Positions 24,351 through 36,803 of a stretch of DNA of 64,000 nucleotides are shown here, piece after piece. The DNA is taken from the NCBI RefSeq assembly GCF_030867095.1, contig NC_081835.1:20716501-20780500 (forward strand), written 5' to 3'. This DNA comes from Alligator mississippiensis. Taxonomy: Eukaryota > Chordata > Crocodylia > Alligatoridae. Positions within the stretch are counted from its first letter, which is position 1. Every line of letters starts with the position of its first letter. The notes beneath the pieces were generated by a model. It saw nothing but the letters and a program-made list of their open reading frames with translations, made no database searches and had not been told where the DNA came from. A program made the translations under genes and the position numbers.

Positions 24351-27300
24351 GCAGTCTCCTTCAACAAAAGAGGAGAAGAAAACTCAATCACATTTGGCTC
24401 CTTCAAAAAAGCTGAACGTGCAGCATTTTTCACCAAAAAAGATGTGCTGTCAACTTACTTTGAAAATTAAGTTTGGGGCTTTTAGGTTATTGAAGGCTCT
24501 GGGCGTTTTAAAAAGTCATAGCCTTCATGCAATACTTAGGACAGGAGGGGGACAGAATGGAAGGGAGAATAAATAACCTTCCCCATTTTGAACAACTGTA
24601 AGAGTCACAAGGCAGCCAATGTGTAAAACTGCTAAAACCTTCTCTTCCAGTTGGATCAGCATTTGTGTACCCAGAAGGCCCCTAACTATCTGAAATGCAG
24701 CAGTGTGAGAGCAGTTCCCTTTTGCCTATCACACTCACAGCCCACAGCTTCCGCAGAGGCCCCAGCACGTTAGACACTAGATGCCAGCTACTTCCCACAT
24801 CCTTCTGACATCCTGAATTTTAAGAACATGACTAGATTCAATCGTTACTTGAAAAATTCAAATGATAATTTGTTTCTAAGCACAATTTCCTTCTGCCACT
24901 GTGGGATATTATGTAATTAGTTTCCCTATAAATTCATATGTATGAAGGGCACTGGCACCAGGCTGTTAGTGCCATAGAATGGATTTGAATAAAACACACT
25001 GTCAGGAAAATGCACATCTTTTTTAAAATTGGGCAACTGAACACACATCCTTTGAGTGCAAATGGGTTGGTAAATCACTTACCTAATTAATGCACTTAGA
25101 GCCAGGGCTCAAGTGGAAAGAAGAGCCGTTACTTTCCTGTGATCTACCCACAAGTCAAAGTCCAGGACCTGAGATACGAAAACAAGACACTCTCCAGAAC
25201 ATGCAGGAGCTCAGCATTTGATCGCTCGGGTCCTCAGCCTAGGCTCCCTCTTGGCAGAGTTCAGACCATGCTGGGGCAGACCAGGTACAGGCCCTCCCTA
25301 CACTTCAGGAAAACATCGAAGAAGCCCCTGAGCAGCTTTCTGAGAGCAGCAGAAACTTGGGATTTGCATTTTTACAAATTCTAGCCCCACTGATTGCAAA
25401 GAAAAGCCTGAAAATGAGAACAGAGTCTAATTAATGTCACCACGTCTGCCTCAGGCTGTGGAAAGCCTCCAGAGCCTATAACCACATGGGTTGCCTGGTC
25501 CCACACCCTGTGGAGCAGACCTTATCCCACACTGCTCTCCCAGGACCAGGACTGGCTGGTTTCAGTATTAAAGCGGCCAGTGGTGAGGGGATTGGCAGCC
25601 TCTTAGTAGGGCTCTTTCCTCGGTGTTTTTGGCTCCGTTGGCAGCGGATAGGCGGGGATCCTTCTCAAACATCATCCATACTCAAGACACCAAAATTAGA
25701 TGCCATTCACAATAGCTTTATTAAGATCCTGTCCTAAATGACTGCACTGCTGGCAAAATACATAAACTACCACCGGGCACCTACACTGTCGCTCACTGAG
25801 GGTATGGGGGCAACTGCTCTGACAAGCTCAGGTTTCAGGTTCAGCACATGGAGGAAGGGATCCCCACATTTGTTTTATTTGCGAAGAAAACCTTAACAAT
25901 ACTAAACAAAAAGGACTAGAGATTTACTACCCTTACTCCAAGGAGAGCCTGCACTTGGCAGAATGAAAGAGCTGCTGCACTGAAGGAGAAGAGCAGGTCA
26001 CCAACCCAGAATAGTCTACTCATATTTACAGGACAGGAATTTGTTCAAGCACACAGAGTGGCAGCATCTTTCTACTATATCATCTGTCTAAATTAAAAAA
26101 AAAAAAACAAAACTCACCATGATAAATAATCTTCACCTAGTACAGTTTATTTGTGGGGAACTGAAACAGCTAACTTTAAAGAAACTAAGTTACCACACAC
26201 TATTGGTCTCTTTGTGTATAGGTGACCAGATGTATCTTTAGCACTGTAGTCCCATCTCCTATCCTGATGCAAATTGTAAAAAAACAAAGATCTGCCCACT
26301 CCCTTTGTTAAGAGTGGTAATGAGGATAAAAACACATATTCCTAGGAGATGCAAGACTCCATACATTTGTTAGAAGTGAATCAATAAACCAGAACAAATC
26401 TCAGTTGCATTCCCTACCAGACCACCTTTCCCTATTACTAGTTTTTCTGTCAATGCTGTTAGTAAGGCAAATGTAATCCATATAAGACCATTTTATTTTA
26501 TAACAACCCAGGGGTAGGCATCAAATGGTAACAACCCTTATTTATTATCACCATTCTCTAGGTTTGAAATAGTACTTAAGTCAGCATCTCCTCATTAGTA
26601 TCTTCTAAAACTCTCTTAGTAAAATAGTAAGGATGTGATCAAAAAACTTCCATTGTATATTATGAGGAATAATTTTTCCATAAGATACTAATAAGGGAGA
26701 TTATTCATAATGACTTGTTTAAAGCTGAATAGATCTGCTGAAACGGCATTTATAAATCGTGCCAGTGAGGCACAGGGGTAAGAACAGGGGACACGGTTTC
26801 CAAATTTGTAAACAGATTTGTAAGAATCAGATACAACCATGAGGTTTGGAAGTCAGAGTTAAATGGCAAGGAAAGGAAATCTGCAGAGGAAAGATCTTTG
26901 TTACAAAGTCTGACTTAAAAGCATTAAAACCTCACAAACTAAATATCCCACCCAGGCAAATCTACAATGCCCAAAGGAATAATTTGGAAACTGCCAAGGG
27001 TCAGCTTCCCTTTTAGGTGCCGTTTGCAATTCCCACATGTATGGAAAAGAATTTCAAGGGAAAAATCCCTAGGTCAGTCCCCAGTTATGCTTAGATTGCA
27101 GCTGTACAAGTACTCAACCTGAGAAATAATGCCAGTCAATTAAAATGGCTACATACAGGCTAAGGAAACAATCGTCAGTCAGTAAACTGCACAACTAACT
27201 TGGCAATAATACCAGCTGATGCAGAATCATTACCGACTCACTAGCTGCATGACACTTCCACCCCATCGCATTACCTAATGTTACAGAGAATCAGCCCTGC

Positions 27301-27756
27301 AATTACTTGATTGATTTTTTGCTTCCGTGCCATGAAAGATATTTTTTGCACCAGGGCTTGGCAGAAGGGGATATGAAAGGGGAAAGGAAGGGAGGGAAGG
27401 ATATTAGACATGTTACCAGCAGCAAACTATACGCATACAATTTAAAGTAAACAGACCTGTCAAAACCATGAGTTCACAGAAGCGTTTTAACATGGTTCAC
27501 GCTACTGAACCTTTTCCTTTTTAATGGAAAAAAAGGAAATGAGACCAGGCAGCTGAGGCTCCACTGGTACATTCATATAGCCAACCTTGCCACAGGGCAG
27601 AAACAAACCATGCTCTCTCAGACTATGCCCCTAAAGAACCACAAAAGCACAGGAACTGCCTATATCACGTAAGAGGCCATCCACAAATAACCTTGACACA
27701 GCAGAAAGTGATGTTGGCAAGTTAGTAGATGTCAACCCTTCTGAGTCAGTACTGAA
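24351..27756. other. Intergenic, no gene recognised
   Basis: Nothing identifiable except an A-rich run at about 26094-26107. Open frames of 80-83 codons near 25139 and 25486 show no recognisable domain. Confidence 0.45.
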
Positions 27757-28535
27757 CCAGATGAAGTTCAACATTGAGAAGTGTAAAGTGCTCTATCTGG
27801 GGATGAACAACATACTTACTTACTTGGTGGCGCCAAACTGACTAGCACGACTGAAGGGGACCTAGGGGTAATAAAAAACCACAGTATGAACATTAGCTGT
27901 CGGTGCGATGCTGTAGCCAGCAGGGCAAACAATACTCTGGCATGCATCAACCGATGCATCTCAAGCAAAACCAGAAAAGTGATTCTTTCACTTTACTCAG
28001 CTCTGGTGAGACCGCAGCTGGAGTACTGCGTCCAGTTCTGGACACTGCACTTCAACAAGGACCTGGAAAAGCTTGAGATAGTCCAGAGAAGAGCCACCCG
28101 TATGATCAGAGACTTGCAAGGCAAGCCATATGAGGAAAGGCTGAGGGACCTGGGTCTCTTCAGCCTAAAAAAGAGAAGGCTGAGAGAAGACTTGGTAGCA
28201 GCTTACTGCTATATCAGGGGAGTACATCAAGGGCTCGGTGAACAACTGTTCACCAGGGCACCCTTGGGGAAAATCAGGAGTAATGGCCACAAACTCCTGG
28301 AAGACCATTTTAAGCTTAACACTAGGAAAAACTTCTTCACAGTCAGGCTGCCCAGACTGTGGAATAGGCTCCTGCCAGAGGTGGTGCAATCACCTACCCT
28401 GGAAATCTTCAGAGACTGGATGGTCACCTTGCTGGGGGGACCTGACCCCAGCTGTCTTTCCTGCCTGGTGCAGGGAGCTGGGCCCAATGATCTTGCAAAG
28501 TCCCTTCCAGCTCCTTACAATTATGAATCGATGCT
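27757..28535 (+). mobile_element. 5'-truncated CR1 LINE (ORF2 C-terminus and 3' end)
   Basis: Translation gives the region just after the reverse transcriptase core and the C-terminal CR1 segment: 'KFNIEKCKVLYLG', 'ALVRPQLEYCVQFW', 'RATRMIRDLQGKPYEERL' and 'FTVRLPRLWNRLLPEVV'. One frame stays open from 27886 to 28575. The 3' end carries the CR1 tail (ccttccagctccttacaattatgaatcg). The 5' part of the element is missing, so it cannot move on its own. Confidence 0.85.
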
Positions 28536-28575
28536 CCAAAATGGCACAGGACTGGTTAGTGTGCTAACTTTTTAG
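27886..28575 (+). pseudogene. CR1 ORF2 C-terminal fragment
   Basis: A 229-codon open frame covering the end of CR1 ORF2, with 'LVRPQLEYC' and 'RNFFTVR'-like landmarks. No RT catalytic core is present. It is a dead fragment of a retrotransposon and not a host gene, although it remains uninterrupted. Confidence 0.8.
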
Positions 28576-28989
28576 ACAAGCTGTGAAAGATTGCAGGCAC
28601 ACATGATCTTGTGGCATTCTGCTCAAGGGCAGGTCATGCTAACACCATTGTACTAAGTACTTACATCCCAGCTGGATAAGGCCTTTCACCCAACGTATGA
28701 AGTACTGTCCTAATGCTGTGAATGCTGGAGAGAGGGTCATCATACAATTTAGAAGTCAGGTTAATGGGACTTTAATTGTACAAATCTCAGGTCATGATAT
28801 AAAGCATAGTAATAATAAAATAAAATCCAAAAAGAGTACATTTTAATTGGTTTTTATAACTGCCAAATTATCTCCTGCTACTAATTAGCGATCAAAGTTT
28901 TTGCACATTATTTAGAGGCTCCAAATAGCTACTAACAAATGTTAGTGCAATTTAATGCATTGACAAATGTTACAAATAAACGTTCCAAC

Positions 28990-31245
28990 TGGAATTGTTC
29001 CATGCGGGAGTAGGGATGCCCTGAGTAAAACATGTGTGAAATTGCTGAGAAACAACATGCAGGTACTGCAGCCAATGCAGAGTAATACTATGTTGGATCT
29101 CATTCTGACAGAAAAGGATGAACTGATTACTGAACTAAAAATTGATGGTTGCCTAAGTGCAAGTGATCATGACTATACGTTTCACACAACAATTCCAATT
29201 TGTTATTTTTATGCATCTCTCTCTCTCACACACCAAATTGAAAGTAACCCAGGACCAAACCAAGTGTGAAGTGTTTTAACATAATGCGAGCAGCAGTTGG
29301 GAACTGTTTAAGAACGCTTTATTAGATACTAACCCCACATAATTGTGCAATCACATCAGGTGGCGTCTTTGGTTATCAATGTTCCTGGTCAAGACGAGAA
29401 GTGAAAGTAGCAATTAAGAACACAACAAATTTAAATAAATGGGAGTCGTGAAAAATCTGTAGCAAAGAGATGAGAATAATAAAAATGGAATTCTTTAAAT
29501 GCTTTCAAACAGGCCTGTCTAACTAGCAGCCCACAGGCACCCCCAAAGGGATAACTTGCAGCCCCTGGCTCCTGATCCAAGAGTTGCTCTCTCCACTGCT
29601 CCAGCAACTGCTGCCACCAGACTCTCCAGGCTCCCCTTCCATTCTCCAGCTTCTGCTGCCTGATCCCACCCCTAGAGGACCTGTGGCCGGGTGGCCTGGG
29701 GGGACCCAGAGCCCATGTGGGGCTGCACAGGGTGCCAGCATGGTACATTGGAGTGTCTGTGAGGCAGTGTGACACAGGGGGACCCATGTGACATGGCATA
29801 GCATGTATGGGGCCACAGGGGGGTGCCCAGTGTGGGAGGTGGGCGTGTACAACGTGGCACAGCATGCAATATAGAGGGTGTGTGGTCTACAGTGTGTGGG
29901 GCCAGGAAGCCTGCCCCCCACAGCCACTCAGAAGTTGGACAGCTCTGCTTTAAATGCATGAGGGATAAAATGAAAAATTAGTAATACAAGAGTCCAATTA
30001 TAGATAAAAGTAGAAAAATGTTGATCATGCTGCAAAAAAGGCAGAAATATTCAATAACTTCCTGGTCTCTATTTGGCAAGAAGCAGGATGCTGTATTCAT
30101 ATCCTTAAGTGATGAGGAAATACTTTCTATTCCATTAGTAACTTGGGAGCTATTGCATTAGCAACTATTAAAATTTAAACATTTTAAATCTGCAGGACCA
30201 GAAAATGTACACATAATAATATTAAAAGGATTGGCAAAGGAACTCAGAACTATTCAAGATGATTTTTTAAAACAGATCTTGGAACACTAGGGAACATCCA
30301 AAAGACAGGGGAAAAACACAAATGCTGTACCAATACTGGGGGGAGGGGGGTCAATTAAAGCTGATATGAAATTGATAAGAACTGGTGAAGCGTCAGATTG
30401 CAAACTGTAACTGTGATGCGGGTGTTACTAGTAGGGTCCTGTGGGGATCTGTTCTTGATCCAGTGCTCTGCAACATTTTAATTAGTAACACTGAGGAAAT
30501 GACATATGCATTACTGGTAACATTTGCAAGTGAAACAAGAATTGGTGGTCCGACAAATGACAGGGCAAGTCAGTTGCTCAGGCTGACCTTGGTCACTTGA
30601 TGGGGCAGGCTCGTTTAAGCAACAATACTATCAAATGCAAGATTATATATCCAGGAGTGGAGAATATGTCTTGTTTGCAGGACTAGAGATAGTATCCCAA
30701 AATGCAGTGGCGCTCTTCTAAGTAACTTAGGGGCAATGGTAAATAACCAGAACTCTCAGTGCGATATAGTAGCTAAGAAAGCTAACACGATCCTTGGACA
30801 AGAACGCAGATAAATATCAAGTATGAGTACAAAAATGTCACTATCCCTGTATATAGCATTAGTGAAACAACTATGGAACACCAGATCCAGTTCTGGCATT
30901 CACACTTCAAAAAGGATAGTGAAAAATTAGAAAAAGTTTTTAAAAAAGACACAAGAACGATTAGAGGCATGGAAACTCTGCCTTGGCCATTTAGCTTGTC
31001 TAAAAGAAAGTTAAAAGGTGACTCAATTATGGTCTAAACATATGTGAATAGGGAAGACATTTGCATTAGTAAACAACTTGAATCTAGGGAAAAAGGTGCA
31101 GCAAGAGTGATGGGAAATGAAATCTTGACAAATTCAAATTAGAAACAGGCTCAATTTTTAATATCAAAGTTAAAGACTTGTTGCAGCAATTTTTCCAGAA
31201 GCGTGATAAATTTCCCTTCAATCAAGACTAGATCTCTTCCTAAAA
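28990..31245 (+). mobile_element. Old, decayed CR1-like LINE, interrupted by a hAT MITE
   Basis: Endonuclease C-terminal remnants lie at about 29085-29180 ('MLDLILTEKDELITELK', then 'SASDHDY'). An RT N-terminal remnant follows near 30190-30290 (SAGPENVH, ILKGLAKEL). The RT core remnant is at about 30385-30560 ('GSVLDPVLCNILIS', with the catalytic FADD decayed to FASE). C-terminal remnants run at about 30860-31020. Stops and shifts are frequent. The segment 29510-29947 is a later insertion. This copy is clearly older than the CR1s at 27.8, 47.6 and 52 kb. Confidence 0.75.
29510..29947. mobile_element. hAT-type MITE nested in old CR1
   Basis: The left end CAGGCCTGTCTAACTAGCAG and the reverse-complemented right end CAGAGCTGTCCAACTTCTGA form terminal inverted repeats. 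The flanking 8-mers are ctttcaaa and ctttaaat, a diverged duplication. The interior is GC-rich. Overlapping open frames (up to 144 codons) have no recognisable domain. Confidence 0.65.
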
Positions 31246-31363
31246 TAATGTTGCAACTCATCTGGAGATCATAGGCTCAATGTAGAAATTACTTTGTAAT
31301 GCATTATGGTTTCTGTTATACAGGAGGCTCTACAATAATCCATGAAATAATTTCAGCTGAGAC

Positions 31364-31580
31364 CAGCGTTAGCAACCTCTGGCCCAGAGGCCAGATCCAA
31401 CCATTAGATCGGGCCCATGGATGTAGGGGCTTGGCAGCATTCAGCAGCAGGGGGTTTCAGCTGCAAAGGTTCTCCCTGTGTTGCTGTGGGAACAAGCGCC
31501 AGGTCTTAACACCCATCCACCCACCTCTAACTTGGGGTGGGTCATTCTGACCTGCAGCTAGGAAAGGTTGCCTACCCCAG
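31364..31580. mobile_element. hAT-type MITE, 217 bp
   Basis: The left end CAGCGTTAGCAACCTCTGGCC pairs with the reverse complement of the right end, CTGGGGTAGGCAACC. Flanking 8-mers gctgagac and gttgatcc match at 5 of 8, a weak target-site duplication. The family resembles the copies at 33106 and 43691. Confidence 0.55.
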
Positions 31581-31588
31581 GTTGATCC

Positions 31589-33097
31589 AGTTTTATTTTG
31601 CTTGTTAATTTCTATTCTCTCCTCCACTCCTGAGATAATGAGTGGGTAGTACCCACTGTTTCTAAAACAACCTGCAAATCTCTCTCTCCAGGTAGCAGTC
31701 TCTGAGTATTAACGAGTTAATTATCATTAACTAATCTGACTGAAATAACACAGGGTAAAATCCCAGGGAAGATGAGACAATTTGTAGTTTCCCCCACACA
31801 TTAGCAAGGTCAAGATAAACCCTAAATTACTATATCCTTAACTCTACCTCCTCACTAGTTTGTGAAAAACTACAAGTTTCATTGTCCTCACTAGGATTGC
31901 ACTTTATGTTAGCTAACTAAAGCCAACAATGCTCCTTTCTCACTTAAATATGATGCACTCTGTTAGAAGTCAAGGCAACACTGACCTACACTCCACCAAT
32001 CTGGGGGAATTGCTGAAAAGTTAAACAGAACAATAAGGGGGGAACTAATAAAGGTGGGGTAGAAGTCAAAACAACTGTGAACTACAGAATTGGCCAATAT
32101 ATTTCATCTTCTCCCCTACATACACTGAACAGGCAGGATGGACTGCAGGGTTCTAAGCAAGCATCAATGGCCATTCTGTTAACTAAATGCTAATGAAGGA
32201 ATTGAAGAGAGCACTGTATTATTACTGCCGTACATCTCTCATAGAAGGCTCTAAATCCTTTTGGGATCAGGGCAATACTTATTTAGGTAAGAGGCATCAC
32301 TGACAATAAATTTGTTTCCACCATAGCTTGGAATCAGATCTAAGATACAGCACTTGCAGTAGCAGAAGCAACGCCATGCAGACTAAAAGGAGGAGGAAAC
32401 TAGAAAAACTGATAATGTCATACGAAAAAGAAGGTAACACGCCCACTCTTAGAGACTCCAACCTTTGACAACTTGTCAACAGTGACTCTGGCAACCTGGT
32501 GTTTCAGCACAGTCTGATGGCTTGGCCGGAGGGGGGTCCCAAACTAAAGAAGCTACTGTCTTAAGCAATACAGTTCTATAGAGGGAGGCCAGCAGGACAG
32601 ATGATGGTCAGTGACAAATCAGTTAAAACCGTGACAGCATTTCTACAGGATTTGGTTAAAGGTGAGAAAATAAATGTAGTGCTCAGAAATTCACTCTCAG
32701 AAGGTTAGTTACATTTACTCCAGCCATCATATAGCACTTTATCTGATACTGAATCATTCTTGACAGACTGCTGGTTTCCTTCAAGAAATAATTCTGTGAA
32801 AAAAATACTCCGCATGTCCATAACTCTGTGCTCATTTAACAAAAACAAAAGAAAACCTAGGAACAGATGGCTCAGGTCATTGATTTGATAGCAAGAAGAA
32901 TTTCAACCATGCTACAGAAGAGAGGTTATATTTAATATAATTCAAACAGATGGAACGTGTAAAAAGTCCATCATTTTTCTTTTAATTTATTCTATTCATA
33001 ATTCAAAGGAGTAAGAGGCCTGACAGTATAATTCTCTAGTAGAACTCCCCCTTAAACAAAGACTTTTCATCAGTAGGGACTGAAGGACAAAGTTAAG
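31589..33097. other. Intergenic, no gene recognised
   Basis: AT-rich, with no named repeats and no supported exons. Confidence 0.45.
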
Positions 33098-33105
33098 TGT
33101 TAGAA

Positions 33106-33275
33106 CAGGGGTGGGCAATATGTGGCCAGGGGGCCAGATGTGGTCCACCAGGCCATTCTATCCAGCCTGCAGGGCCCCTAAAAAATTTAGAAAATATTAA
33201 TCTGCCCTGGGCTGCCTGTCATGCAGTCCTCGATGGCTTGACAACACTCAGTAAGCGGCCCTCTGCCCGCCCCTG
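33106..33275. mobile_element. hAT-type MITE, 170 bp, perfect target-site duplication
   Basis: The ends are CAGGGGTGGGCAATATG and, reverse-complemented, CAGGGGCGGGCAGAGG. A perfect 8-bp duplication tgttagaa flanks it (33098-33105 and 33276-33283). Too short to encode anything. Confidence 0.85.
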
Positions 33276-33283
33276 TGTTAGAA

Positions 33284-34840
33284 CATAGAGCAGTTCTAAT
33301 TTATTCAGACAGGAAATGTTTTATTAGTGTAACTCTTCCTAGCAGCCCTATGTCACTGATGAAAAAGGTTGCTGGAATCCACCCTGCAAGCTGTTGAGGG
33401 CCTTTCTAACGTCATCAACTTCAATGCAAGTTGAGGGAACTCATCATTTTGCAGCAAGCATCCAGGCTCATGGAAGATTGTGAAAAGCTCTCCTCTGGGG
33501 CTGTCATAACCCCTTAGTCCAAGCTAATTAGTTGGCTATTATTAAACCGTGTAACTCCAAAAGGATAAGTGTGTGTGTGTAAGTGAGCAAAGATATATAG
33601 CACAAGCACAAGTAACGACATTCAATTGTAAAACAGGTTTCTCGGTGGAGGGTGTTTTATGTTAGGAAGCTTTTTTAATTGTGTTCCCTTCAATATAAAA
33701 GTGCTCATGACTGGAAACTTCCCAACAGTACCCAATCATCTCTCAGGGATCACCCTAAGAAAGTGAGTGCACTTCACATATTAACTCATCCCTGATAAAC
33801 TTTTAAACATGCAAACCTCAGTAGATCTCAGCAATACCACTGTGGTAAGGAAATACAGTAACTCTATATGCAGATGCAAATGCACAAATCCATGCAAAAG
33901 TGGATTACTTATTTATGCCTGTGTTCATGATCTGAATACAAATATGCACACATGCATGGAGTTCCAACAAACTGAGAACCTGTTTTCTTCCTTGAATACA
34001 GACATACTGGATTTATTTTAGCTGTTTGGTGTTATGACGACTACTGAAAACCAAGTCAAAAGGTCACTTATAAATAAGATCTATGGCACAGTAAAATGAA
34101 GTTGCCAAGAGTCAGGCAGCTTTTGTGGCATATTTGGTAGACCTGTCATGCAAGACCTACAGCTGAATTGCAAGAGTGTGAAAGGGATTGACTACAGTTC
34201 TTTCTAGCTACCAGGAGCAACTGGTGTTTCAGATATCCAGTCCCATTATGATACACCTCCCTTCTGCTCCCCCTACTGACATGACAGTTGTGTGGAAAAG
34301 CATTAAGAATGGGCGATGGAAAGATGCCAGTGAATGAAGGCTGGGGGCAAAGAAACAAGGGTTGAAATGGGAAAAGTAGAAATGAAAAAGCCTAAGGAAG
34401 AGAGAAGGCAAAGTACAGAGACTACCTTAAGCTCCTCATGCCTTCAATAACTCCCCCCCCAGCTAGCTCAGATTTTCCCTGACCACCCTACCCTGGCTTT
34501 CCACCCTTACCACAGGCTCTCACAAAGTTCCACCTTCCAAAAAATCCCTCCCCCCTGATTTTTCTACGGCAGTAACCCCCACCAAGACCTGTGTCACACC
34601 TTTCTTTTTCCCTTAAAACTAGACGTGAATAGAAGACAAGTGTGGTGTACAAGACATTCAGATCTAAACAACGCATATGTGAGATGCAACGTGAAATCTC
34701 TTGATTCTCAGTCCTACCAAACATGCTGTGTATGTTGTGCCTAATAATTGTAGCAATGCCTAATACGCAATGAATTTAGCACAAATCTATTGTTTTCAAA
34801 TGAGATTCAACTCAAACATGCACAGGGAGAGTAAAGTTAT
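33284..34840. other. Intergenic sequence just downstream of SLMAP
   Basis: No gene recognised. It lies beyond the putative distal poly(A) signal of SLMAP. The true 3' end could extend into it. Confidence 0.4.
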
Positions 34841-34846
34841 TTTATT
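34841..34846 (-). terminator. SLMAP: Candidate distal poly(A) signal AATAAA of SLMAP
   Basis: Plus-strand tttatt reads AATAAA on the minus strand. Position and context are plausible, but usage is not shown by sequence alone. Confidence 0.35.
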
Positions 34847-36528
34847 AAATCATGCACATCACGTGTGTTAGTGCAAATAGTTTAATCTGTACTCCAGAAA
34901 TTCTATTGTACTTTTTATATCTTTACAAAATAGATTTAAAACAATTATTTACTTTAAAAAATGTAATTCTGAAGTTAAGCATTTCAGAACAATATTTGCA
35001 ATAACCTATATACAAGAGGTACTGAGTACCACTGGCAAACAAGTGTTTTGTGGTGGGGTGGCTTCCTGCAACTGAAAATGATGAAAGAAACAAACTAGAT
35101 GATAATAACACTTTCTAAGAGTCACTTGTGGACTATTTTTTCCAAAAATCTAATGATCCTCCCATTAGCAAATCCCAAGTAGCTTAAGATAGGACCTTTA
35201 ATTAAAAGGACAGACAATGACCCTCAAAACCTCACAAAGGCAAATTATATACTAAATTTCTATTTAAATATTTAACTAGATCTGTTGATTGCCATTAATC
35301 TTTTAAAGCCAAATAAATCTTTGAGATAATCTTCCTATTTTGAAGTTTCCCTTAACCAAACCATTTTCCTTTGCAATCCATTTTAGCATACTGTACAAGT
35401 CCTTAATAAACATTTTTGTTAGAACTGCTGTGTTGCGCAAGACAACTTGTAGCCAACATTTAAATTCAGTGCTCAGTTACAGTGGTTCTCATTAAAGTCA
35501 ATAATTAACAACAGTTAACTCTTAGACTAGGAAAATACACGTTTTAATGGGGACCACTGTATTGTACTTTAAGGCCATGTTGATGCAAAGTTTCTAATTA
35601 CCAAAATTAAACTAATCTCATCAACTGATGCATACTCGACCAGTTAACTGATTCCAGCTTTGCAATTACTTTGTCCACCATGGAATCTTTTTTCTCAGTT
35701 AATCATATATGCACTCTTGCAGTTTTCTTAATGAAATTATGTCAATAAAAGCTTATCTAAAGAGACAAATATTACTTCTCCAGCTCAATTTTGAAAGTAT
35801 TAAATGATTGAAAAAAATAAATGGATAAAATGTGATATGTGAGAAAGTACTCATACATTTAAAGAATGTCTCTTTAAATATATGAAATTTAATAAATTAC
35901 ATTCAAACTAAAGTTAACATAAGTTGAATCACTGCACTATGTCCATCAAATGACCCAGTATTTGCTCCCAGAAATACCTTTTAGTTCACTCAAGAACACA
36001 CACATGCTTGCACTCACACACGCGCACACAAAATATTCTAGGCTGGTGTTTGCCATCAATGTCTTCTCTATCTTATCTCTTTAAGGCTGGACATGAACTG
36101 TATGTATTCTCCAAAATCATTAATAAAACAAAATCCTCACCAAAGAAAATTATTTGCTTCCTTCAAAAGGCCTGGAAAGAGACATTATCTTGTTCCCAAT
36201 AGCTCAGTGACTGACAGCAAGTCAAATGGTATATATTAATGTAAAAAAAAACCCCCAAACTGAAAGGCACTGAGCAAACCACATGTGTTCCAAGTAGCTA
36301 CACGGTTATTTGGCATGGGTATCCAAATCAGAAAAGCAAGTTTATCTTTTAAACCTGGCAATCAGATTCTAAAGCAAAATATCCACAAACCTAACCATTA
36401 TAAATAATTTGGTACCAAGAAGCCTATTTTAGGCCACCATTATAGTATTTAGAATCCCAACATACCAATTTAAAAATTACATGAAATTGTAAGCAAAAGT
36501 ATTGCTCACAGTAGAATGAAGTCACAAT

Positions 36529-36534
36529 TTTATT
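36529..36534 (-). terminator. SLMAP: Candidate proximal poly(A) signal AATAAA of SLMAP
   Basis: A minus-strand AATAAA about 180 nt after the TGA of the last exon. It would give a very short 3' UTR. Usage is unknown. Confidence 0.3.
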
Positions 36535-36713
36535 CCCTCTTTATAGACAGATACATTTTATACAGTTTAAAGCAAATGACCCTACTGCTGTTCTCACGCA
36601 GAGCTGCATTATATTAAGAGGTAAAAAGGAAGAGAATTAATCTGTTTTCCCCCAGTATGTGAGTGATGCCAGCTTCTAAAAGGGAGGACGGTGTATGGAT
36701 TCAACAACAGTTC

Positions 36714-36803
36714 TCATGGAGAAGCTCTGGTTAGGCCTGGGTACAGCACCACGGCTGTTACAGCAACCAAAGCTGCCATCACAGGCATCCAAGGCCATTG
36801 TCT
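36714..36803 (-). CDS. SLMAP: SLMAP last coding exon, tail anchor A
   Basis: Codes for 29 residues and a TGA stop. It starts RQWPWMPVMAALV, has a hydrophobic core of about 15 residues ('VMAALVAVTAVVLY') and ends in a short 'PGLTRASP' lumenal tail. This matches one of the two known SLMAP C-terminal membrane anchors. The splice acceptor is strong: a pyrimidine tract, then cacacag at 36804-36810. It joins in phase 0 to the exon ending at 41932 when the upstream anchor exon (37855-37944) is skipped. The membrane segment targets the protein post-translationally, with the coiled coil and FHA domain left in the cytosol. Confidence 0.95.
   Translation of the reverse strand, partial: RQWPWMPVMAALVAVTAVVLYPGLTRASP

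Larger units (their letters stand above)
34841..36713 (-). other. SLMAP: SLMAP 3' UTR (putative extent)
   Basis: AT-rich, stop-dense sequence after the last SLMAP stop codon. AATAAA signals on the minus strand lie at 36529-36534 (about 180 nt after the stop) and 34841-34846 (about 1.87 kb after the stop). The distal signal is my guess for the main end, because the block between is free of obvious repeats. Transcript data would be needed to fix the end. Confidence 0.45.

Noticed and set aside
29431..29959. 134- and 144-codon minus-strand frames
   Set aside because: They lie in the hAT MITE nested in the old CR1. No domain recognised.
1..34840. Search for the neighbouring FLNB gene, which follows SLMAP in mammals
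   Set aside because: No actin-binding (calponin homology) or filamin repeat coding was recognised. If synteny holds it should lie beyond the left edge.
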